NCBI RefSeq assembly: GCF_001571065.1
Contig: NZ_BCSW01000001.1
Coordinates: 124,001 to 188,000, forward strand
From: Dietzia cinnamea NBRC 102147
Lineage (GTDB): Bacteria; Actinomycetota; Actinomycetes; Mycobacteriales; Mycobacteriaceae
DNA length: 64,000 nt
Direction: 5' to 3'
Shown here: in pieces, positions 8,237 through 17,545 of the stretch
Layout: each line of letters starts with the position of its first letter
Numbering within the stretch: the first letter of the stretch is position 1
Program-made: the position numbers and the translations under genes
The notes under the pieces: generated by a model
Databases searched by the model: none
Seen by the model: the letters and a program-made list of their open reading frames with translations, nothing else
What the model was told of the DNA's origin: nothing

Positions 8237-9250
8237 CTACGTCCCCGCTCCGCTCGCCCGGTCGATCTCCAGGACCACTTTTCCATGCCGACGCCGGGCG
8301 ACCAACCTGGCCGTCGGGCCCACCCCGCGCGTCCCTGCGGGTCCGGTGCCCCCGACCGCGACGCCGCCCTGTCCGCGCCAGTCCGTGACGAGCGCGGCCA
8401 CCGCCGTCAGGTGCGCGTACGTCGGGGAGATGACCCCCCGGGACAGCAGCCAGCGGCGCAGGACCCGGGTGAGCACGGCGGTCGACAACCGCTCCAGTCG
8501 GCTCACGTCCAGTGCGCCGTCGTCGCCGACGGGAACGGCCCCGGCGAGGCGGTCGAGCTCGTCGTCGTCGACCCTCGCCAGTTCCGCGGTGCGCGCCAGG
8601 CCCTCGGCGACCCCACCCCCCAGGACGTCCTCGAGCAGCGGCAGCACCTCGCGGCGCACCCGCACGCGCGTGTACGTCGGGTCGGTGTTGTGCGGGTCGT
8701 CCCACCAGGTCAGGCCGAGGCCACGGCAGGCGGCGCGGGTGTCGGCGGCGCGCACGCCGAGCAGGGGGCGGCCCCACGGCGCGTCCCACGCGGCCATTCC
8801 GCGCAACGACCGCGCGCCGGAGCCGCGCCCCAGGCCGAGCAGGACGGTCTCGGCCTGGTCGTCGAGGGTGTGGGCGAGCAGGACGGGTCGGTCGCGGCGC
8901 GCGGCGTCGAGCGCGGCGTACCGCGCGGTGCGGGCGGCGGCCTCGGGGCCGGAACCGTCGGAGTCGACGACGACGACGAGGACCTCCGCCGCCGTCCCGA
9001 GCCCGCGGGCCGCGGCGGCCGCGCGACGGGCGACCTCGTCGGACCCGGGCTGCAGGCCGTGGTCCACCACGAGCGCCGTCACGTCGGCGAACTCGGCGGC
9101 GGCCGCGGCGGTCAGGGCCAGCGAGTCGGCGCCCCCGGACAGGGCCACGCACACCTCGTCACCGACCTCGGGGTGGGCGCGTCGGAACGCCCGCACGGCG
9201 GCGCGCACCGTCCACGCGGCGCCGGTCCAGGCCCCGCTAGCGGCAGCCAC
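8237..9250 (-). CDS. tilS: tRNA(Ile)-lysidine synthase
   Basis: Modifies C34 of tRNA-Ile(CAU) to lysidine, using ATP and lysine, so that AUA is read as Ile. The ATP-pyrophosphatase loop VALSGGADSLAL is clear, followed by LVVDHGLQ and LLAHTLDDQAETVLLGLGRGSG, the family motifs. At about 337 aa it is the short actinobacterial form. GTG 9250 overlaps the end of dacB by 14 bp and is preferred; TTG 9280 is an alternative. The overlap implies translational coupling in a dacB-tilS-hpt operon. Confidence 0.94.
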   Translation of the reverse strand: MAAASGAWTGAAWTVRAAVRAFRRAHPEVGDEVCVALSGGADSLALTAAAAAEFADVTALVVDHGLQPGSDEVARRAAAAARGLGTAAEVLVVVVDSDGSGPEAAARTARYAALDAARRDRPVLLAHTLDDQAETVLLGLGRGSGARSLRGMAAWDAPWGRPLLGVRAADTRAACRGLGLTWWDDPHNTDPTYTRVRVRREVLPLLEDVLGGGVAEGLARTAELARVDDDELDRLAGAVPVGDDGALDVSRLERLSTAVLTRVLRRWLLSRGVISPTYAHLTAVAALVTDWRGQGGVAVGGTGPAGTRGVGPTARLVARRRHGKVVLEIDRASGAGT

Positions 9251-10631
9251 AGGTCCGCAGCTCGGCGGCGATGCGGTCAAGGACCGGGCGCGCGACCGAG
9301 GGGTCGGTACCGGAGGACAGCAGGGCGAAGCTCATGGACCGCCCGTCCGCGCTGGTCACCGTGCCCGCCAGCGCGCTGGTGCCGCTGAGGGTCCCGGTCT
9401 TGGCCCGCACCCAGCCGGCGCCCGCCTCCGCCGGGCCGGTGAAGCGGTCGGCGAGCGTGCCCGAGCCCGCGGCCACGGGCAGGGTGTCGAGCAGGTCGCG
9501 CATCTCGCGGGTCGCGTCGGGGGCGGCCGCCGTGCGCAGGACGTCGGTGAGCGCGGCCGCGGACAGGCGGTTGCCGGAGCTCATCCCGGAGCAGTCGTCC
9601 AGGCGCACGCCCGTCATGTCCAGGCCGTGCTCGGCGAGGGTGTCGACCACCGCGGCGGTGCCCTGGGCGAAGCCCGCCGGCCGGTCGGGATCCCGCTCGA
9701 GCGCGACCTCGCGGCAGATGGTCTCGGCCAGGACGTTGTCCGAGTACACCAGCATCGAGCGCACCCGCTCGGTCAGCGGCGCCGACGACACCCGGCCCAG
9801 CTCCCCGCCCGTCTCCACGGCGGTCTCCGAGACCTTGACCCGCTCCGGGTCCACGCCCAGCTCGCGCGCCAGGGCGCGCCCGGCGGCCAGCGCGGGCTCG
9901 GTCGAGCGGGGCGAGTACTCGTCCGCCGGGTCCAGGCGCCCGGCGTCGAGCATCCACGCGTCCACCGGCGCCACGTTGCCGGCCGCGATCTCCGCGGGCA
10001 CCCAGTTCGGCCCCATCCGCGGTCCGGTGTACGGGCCGGGGGCCACGACGATCCGCGCGGGCGTCATCCCGGCGGCGCGCACCACGTCGGCGGCCTGGAC
10101 GACGGTCGCCGCGCCCGGGAACAACGGCCCCGGCTTCGCCCCGCCTGACATGGTCGGATCGCCACCCGGGACCACGACGAGGGTGTCCGGCTCGGCGCCC
10201 CGCGCCAGGGTGGTGTCGACCCTGGCGTCCGGCGGCAGCTGGAGCATGGCGGCGACCGCGGTGAGCAGCTTGGTGGTGGACGCCGGGACCTTGGCCTCGC
10301 GCGGGCGGACCTCCCACAGCACCTGTCCGGTGGCGTCGTCGACGACGCTGGCGGTGAGGTCGCCGACCGCGGGGTCCTGGGCGAGCGGGGTCAGGATCCG
10401 CTTGAGCGCGGCCGGGTCGGGCATCGGGGCCGAGCCGTCGGCCGGCAGCAGGCCGGGATTCACGTCGTAGGCGGCGTCAGAGGAGGTGTCCCCGATGAGT
10501 CCGCCGCGCTGGTCGACGTCGGTGACCAGGGCCGCCGCCACGAGTCCGGCGACGACGACGGCGACGACGACGAGCACGACACCCGCCCGCCACACGAGCC
10601 CGCGCCCGCGCCACACTCCCCGCTCGGTCAC
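9237..10631 (-). CDS. dacB: D-alanyl-D-alanine carboxypeptidase / DD-endopeptidase (PBP4 type, S13)
   Basis: Trims peptidoglycan stem peptides. The chain is 464 aa from GTG 10631, with a basic N-terminus, one membrane helix at about 17-36 (a signal-anchor) and an exported catalytic domain. The three penicillin-binding motifs are SxxK (PASTTKLLTA, near residue 118), SDN in VYSDNVLAE, and KTG in AKTGTLSGT. ATG 10676 is in frame and cannot be excluded as the start. It heads the dacB-tilS-hpt run and is divergent from ppa, as in M. tuberculosis. Confidence 0.94.
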   Translation of the reverse strand: MTERGVWRGRGLVWRAGVVLVVVAVVVAGLVAAALVTDVDQRGGLIGDTSSDAAYDVNPGLLPADGSAPMPDPAALKRILTPLAQDPAVGDLTASVVDDATGQVLWEVRPREAKVPASTTKLLTAVAAMLQLPPDARVDTTLARGAEPDTLVVVPGGDPTMSGGAKPGPLFPGAATVVQAADVVRAAGMTPARIVVAPGPYTGPRMGPNWVPAEIAAGNVAPVDAWMLDAGRLDPADEYSPRSTEPALAAGRALARELGVDPERVKVSETAVETGGELGRVSSAPLTERVRSMLVYSDNVLAETICREVALERDPDRPAGFAQGTAAVVDTLAEHGLDMTGVRLDDCSGMSSGNRLSAAALTDVLRTAAAPDATREMRDLLDTLPVAAGSGTLADRFTGPAEAGAGWVRAKTGTLSGTSALAGTVTSADGRSMSFALLSSGTDPSVARPVLDRIAAELRTCGCR

Positions 10632-10814
10632 TCGACCCACTTCCCGGACGCCCGCACGTCCACCGCACCTGTCCATGTCGCCTGCTGCCGCCCCACGCTA
10701 GCGGCCCGCGTGACGGCGCCCACCCCCGACGCCGGTGGCGCCTACTAGAATCACCCCGAATTGCCCGGGAGAGCCGTCTCGGGTTCCGGAGCATGACGAT
10801 TTGTGAGGTAGCCC

Positions 10815-11327
10815 GTGTCCGTCGAAGTGACCATCGAGATCCCCAAGGGTTCGCGGAACAAGTACGAGATCCACCACGAGACCGGCAAGATCTACCTCGA
10901 CCGGTTCCTCTTCACCTCGATGGGCTACCCGGCCGACTACGGCTACATCGACAAGACCCTCGCCGACGACGGCGACCCCTGCGACGCCCTCGTGCTGCTC
11001 GACGAGTCCGTGTTCCCGGGCGTGATCATCAAGTCCCGTGTCGTGGGCGTCTACACGATGTCCGACGAGGCCGGCGGTGACGACAAACTGCTGTGCGTGC
11101 CCGACCTCGACCCGCGCTGGGATCACATCCAGGACATCGACGACGTCCCCGACTTCGAGCTCAAGGCCATCGAGCACTTCTTCCTCCACTACAAGGACCT
11201 CGAGCCGGGCAAGCACGTCACCCCGGGCGAGTGGCGGGACAAGGCGCACGGCGAGAAGCTCGTCGCCGAGGGCCTGGAGAACTTCGTCGAGCACCCCGAG
11301 GAGAAGGCCGAGCCCTTCCGGGGCTGA
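10815..11327 (+). CDS. ppa: Inorganic pyrophosphatase (family I)
   Basis: Soluble 170 aa enzyme that hydrolyses pyrophosphate and drives biosynthetic reactions. The metal-binding signature [12 protein letters not shown] is present, with the substrate residues of NKYE near the start and ADYGYID. GTG 10815 gives [18 protein letters not shown], the usual N-terminus. It is monocistronic, and a terminator follows 18 bp after the stop codon. Confidence 0.98.
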   Translation: MSVEVTIEIPKGSRNKYEIHHETGKIYLDRFLFTSMGYPADYGYIDKTLADDGDPCDALVLLDESVFPGVIIKSRVVGVYTMSDEAGGDDKLLCVPDLDPRWDHIQDIDDVPDFELKAIEHFFLHYKDLEPGKHVTPGEWRDKAHGEKLVAEGLENFVEHPEEKAEPFRG

Positions 11328-11345
11328 ACGAGGCCCGACCTCATC

Positions 11346-11400
11346 GAGAAGACAGTTCCGCCCGTGTCGCCCGAGTGGCGATGTGCGGAACTGTCTTCTC
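11346..11400. terminator. Long-stem terminator shared by ppa and the convergent crotonase gene
   Basis: A 16-bp perfect stem, GAGAAGACAGTTCCGC (11346-11361) with GCGGAACTGTCTTCTC (11385-11400), encloses a 23-nt loop holding a small inner dyad (tcgcc/ggcga). It sits between convergent genes and is likely bidirectional. Confidence 0.85.
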
Positions 11401-11449
11401 GTTGGTGGCTGGGTGGCGGACGCGGCGTACTGAGGCCGACCTCGACCGG

Positions 11450-12325
11450 TCAGCGGCCGGTGAATTCGGCCTCGCGCTTCTCCAGCGTCGCGCTGATCGC
11501 CTCCATCATGTCGGCGGAGGCCAGGAAACCCGCGTTCCACGTGGCCACGTAGCGGTTGGACTCGTAGATCGGCCCCTCGATCGCGCGATTGAGCACCTCG
11601 CGGGTGCCGCGCACCACGAGCGGCGGGTTGTCGGCGATCTCGGCGGCCGTGGCGTGTGCCGAATCGAGGACTCCGGCGGCGTCGTCGGCGACATGGGTGA
11701 CGAGGCCGTACCGCAGGGCGGTCTCGGCGTCGATGTCACGGCCGGTGAGCGCCAGCTCGCGGGTCAGGGCCGAGCCGATGATGTAGGGCAGCCGCGCCAG
11801 CGAGCCCATGTCCGCGACGATGCCGACCTTGACCTCGCGCACCGAGTACGCCGAGTCCGCGGAGCCATGGCGGACGTCACAGGCCGAGATGAGGTCGATC
11901 CCGCCGCCGATGCAGCGACCCTGCACCGCCGCCACCGTCGGCGTCCTGGCGGACGCGACGGCGTCGACGGCCCGGCGCATGTTCTCCACGAAGTCGAGGA
12001 CGCGCTCGTTGCGGGACGCGTCCGGGGCCTTGTCCTGCGGCAGGAACTCCATGAACTGCGGCATCATCGCCATCAGATCCAGGCCGTAGGTGAAGTTGCG
12101 GCCCTGCGCGGCGATGACCGCGGCGCGGACGTCGGGATCCGCGTCGAGCTCGGCCATGACCCGGGGCATCTCCGCCCAGAAGTCCGGGCCCATCGCGTTG
12201 TTCCGGCCCGGGCCGATCAGCGTCACCTGGGCGACGTGCGGGTGCCGGGTGGCCTTCTCGACGCGGACGGACGCGTATTCACCAGCGGCGGACGGGGCGG
12301 CGGCTGAGGTCTCTGCAATGCTCAT
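11450..12325 (-). CDS. Enoyl-CoA hydratase/isomerase (crotonase) family protein
   Basis: A 291 aa crotonase-fold enzyme acting on acyl-CoA thioesters. The oxyanion-hole segments are AAQGRNFTYGLDL and VQGRCIGGGIDLISACD; the following REVKVGIVADMGSLARLP matches enoyl-CoA isomerase/hydratase proteins of the EchA group. ATG 12325 begins MSIAETSAAAP; the open frame upstream runs into the neighbouring gene. Reaction (hydratase or delta3,5-delta2,4-dienoyl isomerase) is not settled; the ADMGSLARLP context fits dienoyl-CoA isomerases. Confidence 0.88.
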   Translation of the reverse strand: MSIAETSAAAPSAAGEYASVRVEKATRHPHVAQVTLIGPGRNNAMGPDFWAEMPRVMAELDADPDVRAAVIAAQGRNFTYGLDLMAMMPQFMEFLPQDKAPDASRNERVLDFVENMRRAVDAVASARTPTVAAVQGRCIGGGIDLISACDVRHGSADSAYSVREVKVGIVADMGSLARLPYIIGSALTRELALTGRDIDAETALRYGLVTHVADDAAGVLDSAHATAAEIADNPPLVVRGTREVLNRAIEGPIYESNRYVATWNAGFLASADMMEAISATLEKREAEFTGR

Positions 12326-12375
12326 GCGCTCAGCCTGCCAGAGCGGTCCCGACAACGGGGAGGGCCCGTCCCCGG

Positions 12376-12582
12376 TCAGGCGCGGGCGTCGGGCATGACG
12401 AACCACAGGATCGCGTAGATGAGCAGCTGCGGGCCCGGGAGCAGCAGCGAGGCCACGAACAGGACGCGCACCAACGCCGGGTCCAGACCGAAGTGGTCGG
12501 CCAGGCCACCGCACACGCCACCGATCCAGCGGTCCTCGGATCGGGTCAGGCGCTTCGGCCGAGAGGCGGGTTCGTGAGTCAT
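12376..12582 (-). CDS. PspC-domain envelope protein
   Basis: A 68 aa protein: RLTRSEDRWIGGVCGGLADH, then FGLDPALVRVLFVASLLLPG and LLIYAILWFVMPD, a PspC domain with one helical hairpin in the membrane. PspC-type proteins take part in envelope-stress responses. ATG 12582 has GAGGAG seven bases upstream. No pspA is adjacent. Confidence 0.88.
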   Translation of the reverse strand: MTHEPASRPKRLTRSEDRWIGGVCGGLADHFGLDPALVRVLFVASLLLPGPQLLIYAILWFVMPDARA

Positions 12583-12716
12583 GGCGATCTCCTCGTCGTC
12601 GTCCTGCCCGGACGATCGGGGACGTGTTCCCCGGTGAGCTCCACTCTCCACGACCGCGCCTCGCACCACATCGGGGAAAGACCCGGATCCCACGCCTCGG
12701 GGTGGTGCTGCTCGTG

Positions 12717-13610
12717 TCAGGTGTGGAACTCGCCGCAGTCCACGGTGAGCGTCTGCCCGGTGACTGCCGAGGCTGCGTCGGAGAGCAGGAACAGAACCGG
12801 GTCGACGATCTCCGCCTCGTCGGGCAGGCGACGCAGGTCCGTCTTCTCCGCCGTGTGCGCGTAGACGTCCTCGCCCGTCCCGCCGTACTTGGTGGCCAGG
12901 CTCTCGAAGTACGCCTTGAGGGTGTCGCCGTAGATGTAACCCGGCGCGACGGTGTTGACGCGGATGCCGCGCGGCCCGAGCTCGGTGGCGAGCGAATGCC
13001 CCAGAGCGACCAGGGCGGTCTTGGCGACCTTGTAGCCCGCGTAGCGCTCGCGGGAGTGGTGGATGACGGCCGAGGCCATCATGACGACCGAGCTCGTGGC
13101 AGGGCGGGAGGCGGCGGCGGGGCGGGAGGCGGTGGCGTGGGTGGCGTGGGTGGCGCCGGCGACGTGGGTGGCGTCATCGGCAGCGGCGCCGGCCTCGAGG
13201 AGCGGGGTGAACTCCTGCGTCGTACGCAGGGCGCCCAGGACGGACAGGTCGATCCCCGCGGAGATCTGAGCGTGGTCGGTGCGGGCCAGCGGCTTCATGC
13301 TGGGCACCGCGAAGGCGCTGTACACGAGCCCGTGGACCGCGTCGGCGTGGCCCTCGACGGTCTCACGCAGGGCACGCACCGAGTCGGGATCGGTGGCGTC
13401 GACGGGCGCGGCGATCGCCGTGCCGCCGGCGCGGCGCACGTCGTCATCCCGACGGACCGCGTCCGCGATGTCCTCCACCCGCGACGCCGTCCGCGCCGCG
13501 ACCACCACCGACGCGCCCTGCGCCGCGGCGCGCAGAGCCAGCGTGTGACCGAAACCCGGACCCGCGCCCACGATCACGACGGTCCTGCCCTGAAGGCTCC
13601 CAGAAGTCAT
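12717..13610 (-). CDS. Short-chain dehydrogenase/reductase with repeat insertion
   Basis: NAD(P)-dependent oxidoreductase of 297 aa. The Rossmann motif VIVGAGPGFGHTLA replaces the usual TGxxxGxG but keeps the glycines. The catalytic pair is YAGYKVAK, with the serine in MMASAVIHHS. The C-terminal IRVNTVAPGYIYGD and TGQTLTVDCGEF are typical of classical SDRs. Between LLEAG and SSVVMM lies an unusual Ala/Thr/His-rich insertion (GATHATHATASRPAAASRPA) from a DNA minisatellite. ATG 13610 is taken as start; GTG 13619 is possible. The substrate is unknown. Confidence 0.87.
   Translation of the reverse strand: MTSGSLQGRTVVIVGAGPGFGHTLALRAAAQGASVVVAARTASRVEDIADAVRRDDDVRRAGGTAIAAPVDATDPDSVRALRETVEGHADAVHGLVYSAFAVPSMKPLARTDHAQISAGIDLSVLGALRTTQEFTPLLEAGAAADDATHVAGATHATHATASRPAAASRPATSSVVMMASAVIHHSRERYAGYKVAKTALVALGHSLATELGPRGIRVNTVAPGYIYGDTLKAYFESLATKYGGTGEDVYAHTAEKTDLRRLPDEAEIVDPVLFLLSDAASAVTGQTLTVDCGEFHT
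13101..13173. repeat. GGCG-rich minisatellite inside the SDR gene
   Basis: Two copies of gggcgggaggcgg(c/t)ggcg are followed by three copies of the 9-mer tgggtggcg (13137-13145, 13148-13156 and 13165-13173), the last two separated by a short spacer. The unit length is a multiple of three, so changes in copy number would keep the reading frame. Confidence 0.8.
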
Positions 13611-13648
13611 GCGCCTCACTTAACCAGCCCGGAGGTGACCGCGGCGGG

Positions 13649-16600
13649 ATGTTCACCTCAGAGCGATACCATCCGCACGTGGCCACCATCCCAGAGCAGT
13701 ATCTGCGCAGCTCGCACGCTGCGACCCCACGGACACTCCTCGACGTGTTGGGGTCGGCGGTCGAACGGCACCCGGACGCCCCGTGCCTCGACGACGGCAC
13801 GCGCGTCCTCACCTACGGCGAGGTCTGGCGGCAGATCCAGGTCTCCGCCGCGTGGATGCAGGACCAGGGCGTCGGCGCCGGTGACCGGGTCGGCATCCAC
13901 ATGCCCTCCGGCTCGGCCGAGCTGTACCTGGCGATCCTCAGCACCCTGGCCGCCGGCGCGGCCTACGTCCCCGTCGACGTGGACGACCCGGCCGAGCGGG
14001 CCGAGCTGGTCTTCGGCCAGGCGCGGGTCGCCGCCGTGTACACCGCCCACGGCATGCTCGTCACCGACCCCGACCGCCCCGACGATCCCGCACGACACCG
14101 CCGGCCGACCGTCGACGACGACTGCTGGATCATCTTCACCTCCGGGACCACCGGCCTGCCCAAGGGCGTGGCCGTCACGCACCGCAGCGCCGCCGCGTTC
14201 GTGGACGCCGAGTCACGGATCTTCCTGCGGGACGCGCCCCTCGGCCCGGGCGACCGCGTGCTCGCCGGCCTGTCCGTGGCCTTCGACGCCTCGTGCGAGG
14301 AGATGTGGCTGGCCTGGGCCCACGGGGCGTGCCTCGTGTCCGCGCCGCGCTCGATCGTCAAGTCCGGACTCGACCTGGGGCCGTGGCTGCGCGAGCGGCG
14401 GATCACTGTGATCTCCACGGTGCCGACGCTGGCCTCGATGTGGCCGGACTCCATGCTCACCGACGTCCGCCTGGTGATCCTGGGCGGCGAGGCGTGCCCG
14501 CCGGAGCTCGCCGCGCGGCTCGCCGCCGACGGCCGCGAGGTGTGGAACACCTACGGTCCCACCGAGGCCACCGTCGTGGCGTGCGCCGCCCCGCTGACCG
14601 GCGCCGGCGAGGTGTCGATCGGGCTGCCCCTCGACGGCTGGGACCTCGCGGTGGTCGATCCCGCCGGGCAGCCGGTCGGCTACGGCGAGTCCGGCGAACT
14701 GGTGATCGGCGGCGTCGGGCTGGCCCGCTACCTCGACCCCGAGAAGGATCTCGAGAAGTACGCGCCCATGGAGACCCTCGGCTGGGACCGCGCCTACCGG
14801 TCGGGCGACATGGTGCGGCTCGAGGCCGACGGACTGTACTTCCACGGTCGGGTCGACGACCAGGTCAAGATCGGCGGACGCCGCCTCGAACTGGGCGAGG
14901 TCGACACCGCGGTGTCCGCGCTCCCCGGCGTCAGCGCCGGCGCGGCCGCGGTGCAGAAGACCGAGGCCGGACAGCCGGTGCTCGTGGCGTACCTCGTCGC
15001 CGACGACCCGGACGGCTTCGATCTGGCGGCGGCCGCCGGGCTGCTGCGCGAACAGCTGCCGGCGGGCGTCGTACCGCGGCTCGCGCTCGTCGACGAACTG
15101 CCCACCCGTACCTCCGGGAAGGTCGACCGCGCCGCCCTGCCCTGGCCGCTGGCCCAGACCTCGGCCGCCGAGTCCGAACTCGACGGCACCGAGGCGTGGG
15201 TCGCCGAGCTGTGGTCCCACGCCCTCGGGGCCGACGTCTCCGGCGTCGACGAGGACTTCTTCGCCCTCGGCGGCGGTTCGCTGGCCGCCGCGCACGTCGT
15301 GGCCCGCGTCCGCGAGCGCTTCCCCGCCGTGACGGTGGGCGACATCTACGACCGCTCCCGCCTGGGCGACTTCGCCGCCTTCCTCGACGAGCTCGAGCCG
15401 GAGGCCGAGGTCGCGCCGCGCCACGTCCGGCCCGTCGGGCCCGTCGCTCAGACGGTTCAGGTCCTCTCGACGATCCCGCTGCTCACCGTGACCGGCCTGC
15501 GGTGGCTGACATGGCTGGGACTCGCCAACAATGTGGCGGCCGAGCTCGGCGTGGCGTGGGCGCGGCCCGTGTCGTGGTGGGTGCTGGGAGTGCTCGCGGT
15601 GCTACTGCTGCTGCCCGTCGGCCGGATGGTCGTCACCGCCGGCCTGTGCCGGCTCCTCACGGCCGGCATCCGTCCGGGGACGTACCCGCGCGCCGGGTCG
15701 GTGCACCTCCGTCTGTGGGCGGCCGAGCGGCTCGTGGAGTCCTCCGGTGCCGTCTCCCTGACCGGGGCCGGCTGGCTGACCACGTTCGCCCGGCTCCTGG
15801 GCGCGCGGATCGGACGCGACGTCGACATGCACACGCTGCCGCCCGTGACCGGGCTGCTCACGGTGGGCGACGGCGCCTCCGTCGAGCCCGAGGTCGACCT
15901 GGCCGGGCACTGGGTGGACGGCGACGTGGTGCACATCGGCAGGATCGAGATCGGCGAGCAGGCCGTGATCGGCGCGCGGTCCATGCTGTTGCCCGGCGCG
16001 GTGATCGGCCGCGGTGCGCACGTCGAGATCGGCTCGGCCGTGGTGGGCACGGTCAAAGCCGGCAAGCGCTACGCGGGTTCACCGGCGCTCAAGCGCGGCA
16101 AGCGCGGGTCGAGCTGGCCCGCCGAGCCCGCGCCCCACAGCCGCGGCTGGAGCCTCGCGTACCAGCTCTCCGCCCTGGTGCTGGGCGGGATGCCGCTCCT
16201 GGCCCTGGCCGCGGGACTGGCGCTCGTGGCGTGGGGCGCAGGCGACGCCGCGGGTGTCGGGGAGCTGGCGGCGCGCGCCGCGCTGTGGTCGGTCCCCGGT
16301 GCGCTACTCGCGTTCGCCCTGTTCGCCGCGTTCACGCTGTTGTCGATCCGCCTGCTCTCGATCCGACTGACCCCGGGCTTCCACCCGGTCCACTCGCGCA
16401 TCGCCTGGCAGGCATGGTGCAGCGAGCGGATCATGGACGCCGCCCGCACCTGGCTCTACCCGCTGTACGCATCGATGCTCACCCCGGTCTGGCTGCGCCT
16501 GCTGGGCGCGCGGATCGGCCGCGACGTCGAGGCGTCGACCGTCCTGCTCATCCCCTCGCTCACCACCGTCCGCGACGGCGCGTTCCTCGCCGACGACACC

Positions 16601-17530
16601 ATGGTCGCCCCCTACGAACTGGGCTCGGGGTGGATGCGGCTCGAGCACGCCCAGATCGGCAAACGCGCGTTCCTCGGCAACTCCGGGATCGCCTCCGCAG
16701 GCCGCAAGGTCCCGGCGCGCGGCCTGGTCGCCGTCCTGTCGTCCGCCCCGCAGAAGGCCAAGAAGGGCACCTCGTGGCTGGGCTCGCCGCCGCAGAAGCT
16801 GCCGCGCGCCACCGCCGACGGCGACGACGACGGGCGCACCTACCGGCCGCCGCGCCGCCTGAAGATCGCGCGTGGGGCGTGGGAGACGCTGCGACTGGTC
16901 CCCGTGTGGCTGTCGTTCCTCCTGCTCGTCGGCGTGCTGGTGCTGTTGCAGGCCGCGCATCGCGAGTGGGGCTTCGGCGTGGCCGCCCTGCTCTCCGGCC
17001 CGGTCCTCGCCTACGCGGGCCTGGTCGCCCTGGTGGCGGCCGTGCTCGCCAAGTGGGTGCTGGTGGGCCGGATCCGCGCCGGCGAGCAGCCGCTCTGGTC
17101 GTCGTTCGTGTGGCGCAACGAGGTGGCGGACATGTTCGTCGAGCTGATGGCCGCGCCATGGGTGGCGCGGCCCGCCTCCGGCACGCCCGTCCTCAACCTC
17201 ATGCTGCGGCTGTTGGGGTCGCGCGTGGGCCGGGGCGTGTGGTGCGAGTCGTACTGGCTGCCCGAGGCCGACCTCATCTCCCTCGGTCGGGGCGCCACCG
17301 TCAACCGCGGCTGTGTGGTCCAGACGCACCTGTTCCACGACCGCATCATGCAGATCGACCGCGTCGATCTCGCCGACGGCGCCACTCTGGGCAGTCACTG
17401 CGTCGCGCTTCCCGCGTCGTCGATCGGCGCGGGCTCCACCGTCGGTCCGGCCTCGCTCGTCATGCGCGGCGACCGCATCCCCGCCGGCACGCGGTGGCAG
17501 GGCAACCCGATCTCGCCCTGGCGGGGCTAG
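13649..17530 (+). CDS. Single-module NRPS of poly-lysine-synthetase (Pls/PosA) type, with membrane helices and three C-terminal beta-helix domains
   Basis: A 1293 aa protein. The adenylation domain (about 20-500) has IIFTSGTTGLPKG at 161-173, NTYGPTEATVVA at 300-311, YRSGDMV near 383 and Lys491 in RTSGKVDR. A carrier domain follows, with phosphopantetheine Ser544 in DFFALGGGSLAA. Then come pairs of membrane helices alternating with three related soluble domains that carry hexapeptide-like turns, each opened by LGARIGRDV or LGSRVGRGV. This matches epsilon-poly-lysine synthetase of Streptomyces (about 1320 aa) and the family model for an NRPS terminal domain. There is no condensation or thioesterase domain. 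GGAGGTGA ten bases before ATG 13649 supports the start. The activated amino acid is not certain. Confidence 0.9.
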   Translation: MFTSERYHPHVATIPEQYLRSSHAATPRTLLDVLGSAVERHPDAPCLDDGTRVLTYGEVWRQIQVSAAWMQDQGVGAGDRVGIHMPSGSAELYLAILSTLAAGAAYVPVDVDDPAERAELVFGQARVAAVYTAHGMLVTDPDRPDDPARHRRPTVDDDCWIIFTSGTTGLPKGVAVTHRSAAAFVDAESRIFLRDAPLGPGDRVLAGLSVAFDASCEEMWLAWAHGACLVSAPRSIVKSGLDLGPWLRERRITVISTVPTLASMWPDSMLTDVRLVILGGEACPPELAARLAADGREVWNTYGPTEATVVACAAPLTGAGEVSIGLPLDGWDLAVVDPAGQPVGYGESGELVIGGVGLARYLDPEKDLEKYAPMETLGWDRAYRSGDMVRLEADGLYFHGRVDDQVKIGGRRLELGEVDTAVSALPGVSAGAAAVQKTEAGQPVLVAYLVADDPDGFDLAAAAGLLREQLPAGVVPRLALVDELPTRTSGKVDRAALPWPLAQTSAAESELDGTEAWVAELWSHALGADVSGVDEDFFALGGGSLAAAHVVARVRERFPAVTVGDIYDRSRLGDFAAFLDELEPEAEVAPRHVRPVGPVAQTVQVLSTIPLLTVTGLRWLTWLGLANNVAAELGVAWARPVSWWVLGVLAVLLLLPVGRMVVTAGLCRLLTAGIRPGTYPRAGSVHLRLWAAERLVESSGAVSLTGAGWLTTFARLLGARIGRDVDMHTLPPVTGLLTVGDGASVEPEVDLAGHWVDGDVVHIGRIEIGEQAVIGARSMLLPGAVIGRGAHVEIGSAVVGTVKAGKRYAGSPALKRGKRGSSWPAEPAPHSRGWSLAYQLSALVLGGMPLLALAAGLALVAWGAGDAAGVGELAARAALWSVPGALLAFALFAAFTLLSIRLLSIRLTPGFHPVHSRIAWQAWCSERIMDAARTWLYPLYASMLTPVWLRLLGARIGRDVEASTVLLIPSLTTVRDGAFLADDTMVAPYELGSGWMRLEHAQIGKRAFLGNSGIASAGRKVPARGLVAVLSSAPQKAKKGTSWLGSPPQKLPRATADGDDDGRTYRPPRRLKIARGAWETLRLVPVWLSFLLLVGVLVLLQAAHREWGFGVAALLSGPVLAYAGLVALVAAVLAKWVLVGRIRAGEQPLWSSFVWRNEVADMFVELMAAPWVARPASGTPVLNLMLRLLGSRVGRGVWCESYWLPEADLISLGRGATVNRGCVVQTHLFHDRIMQIDRVDLADGATLGSHCVALPASSIGAGSTVGPASLVMRGDRIPAGTRWQGNPISPWRG

Positions 17531-17545
17531 AGCGGCGGCGCGCGG

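Noticed and set aside
7697-9388. 563 aa antisense frame over hpt and tilS
   Set aside because: Both minus-strand genes have full motifs and the antisense product has no recognisable domain.
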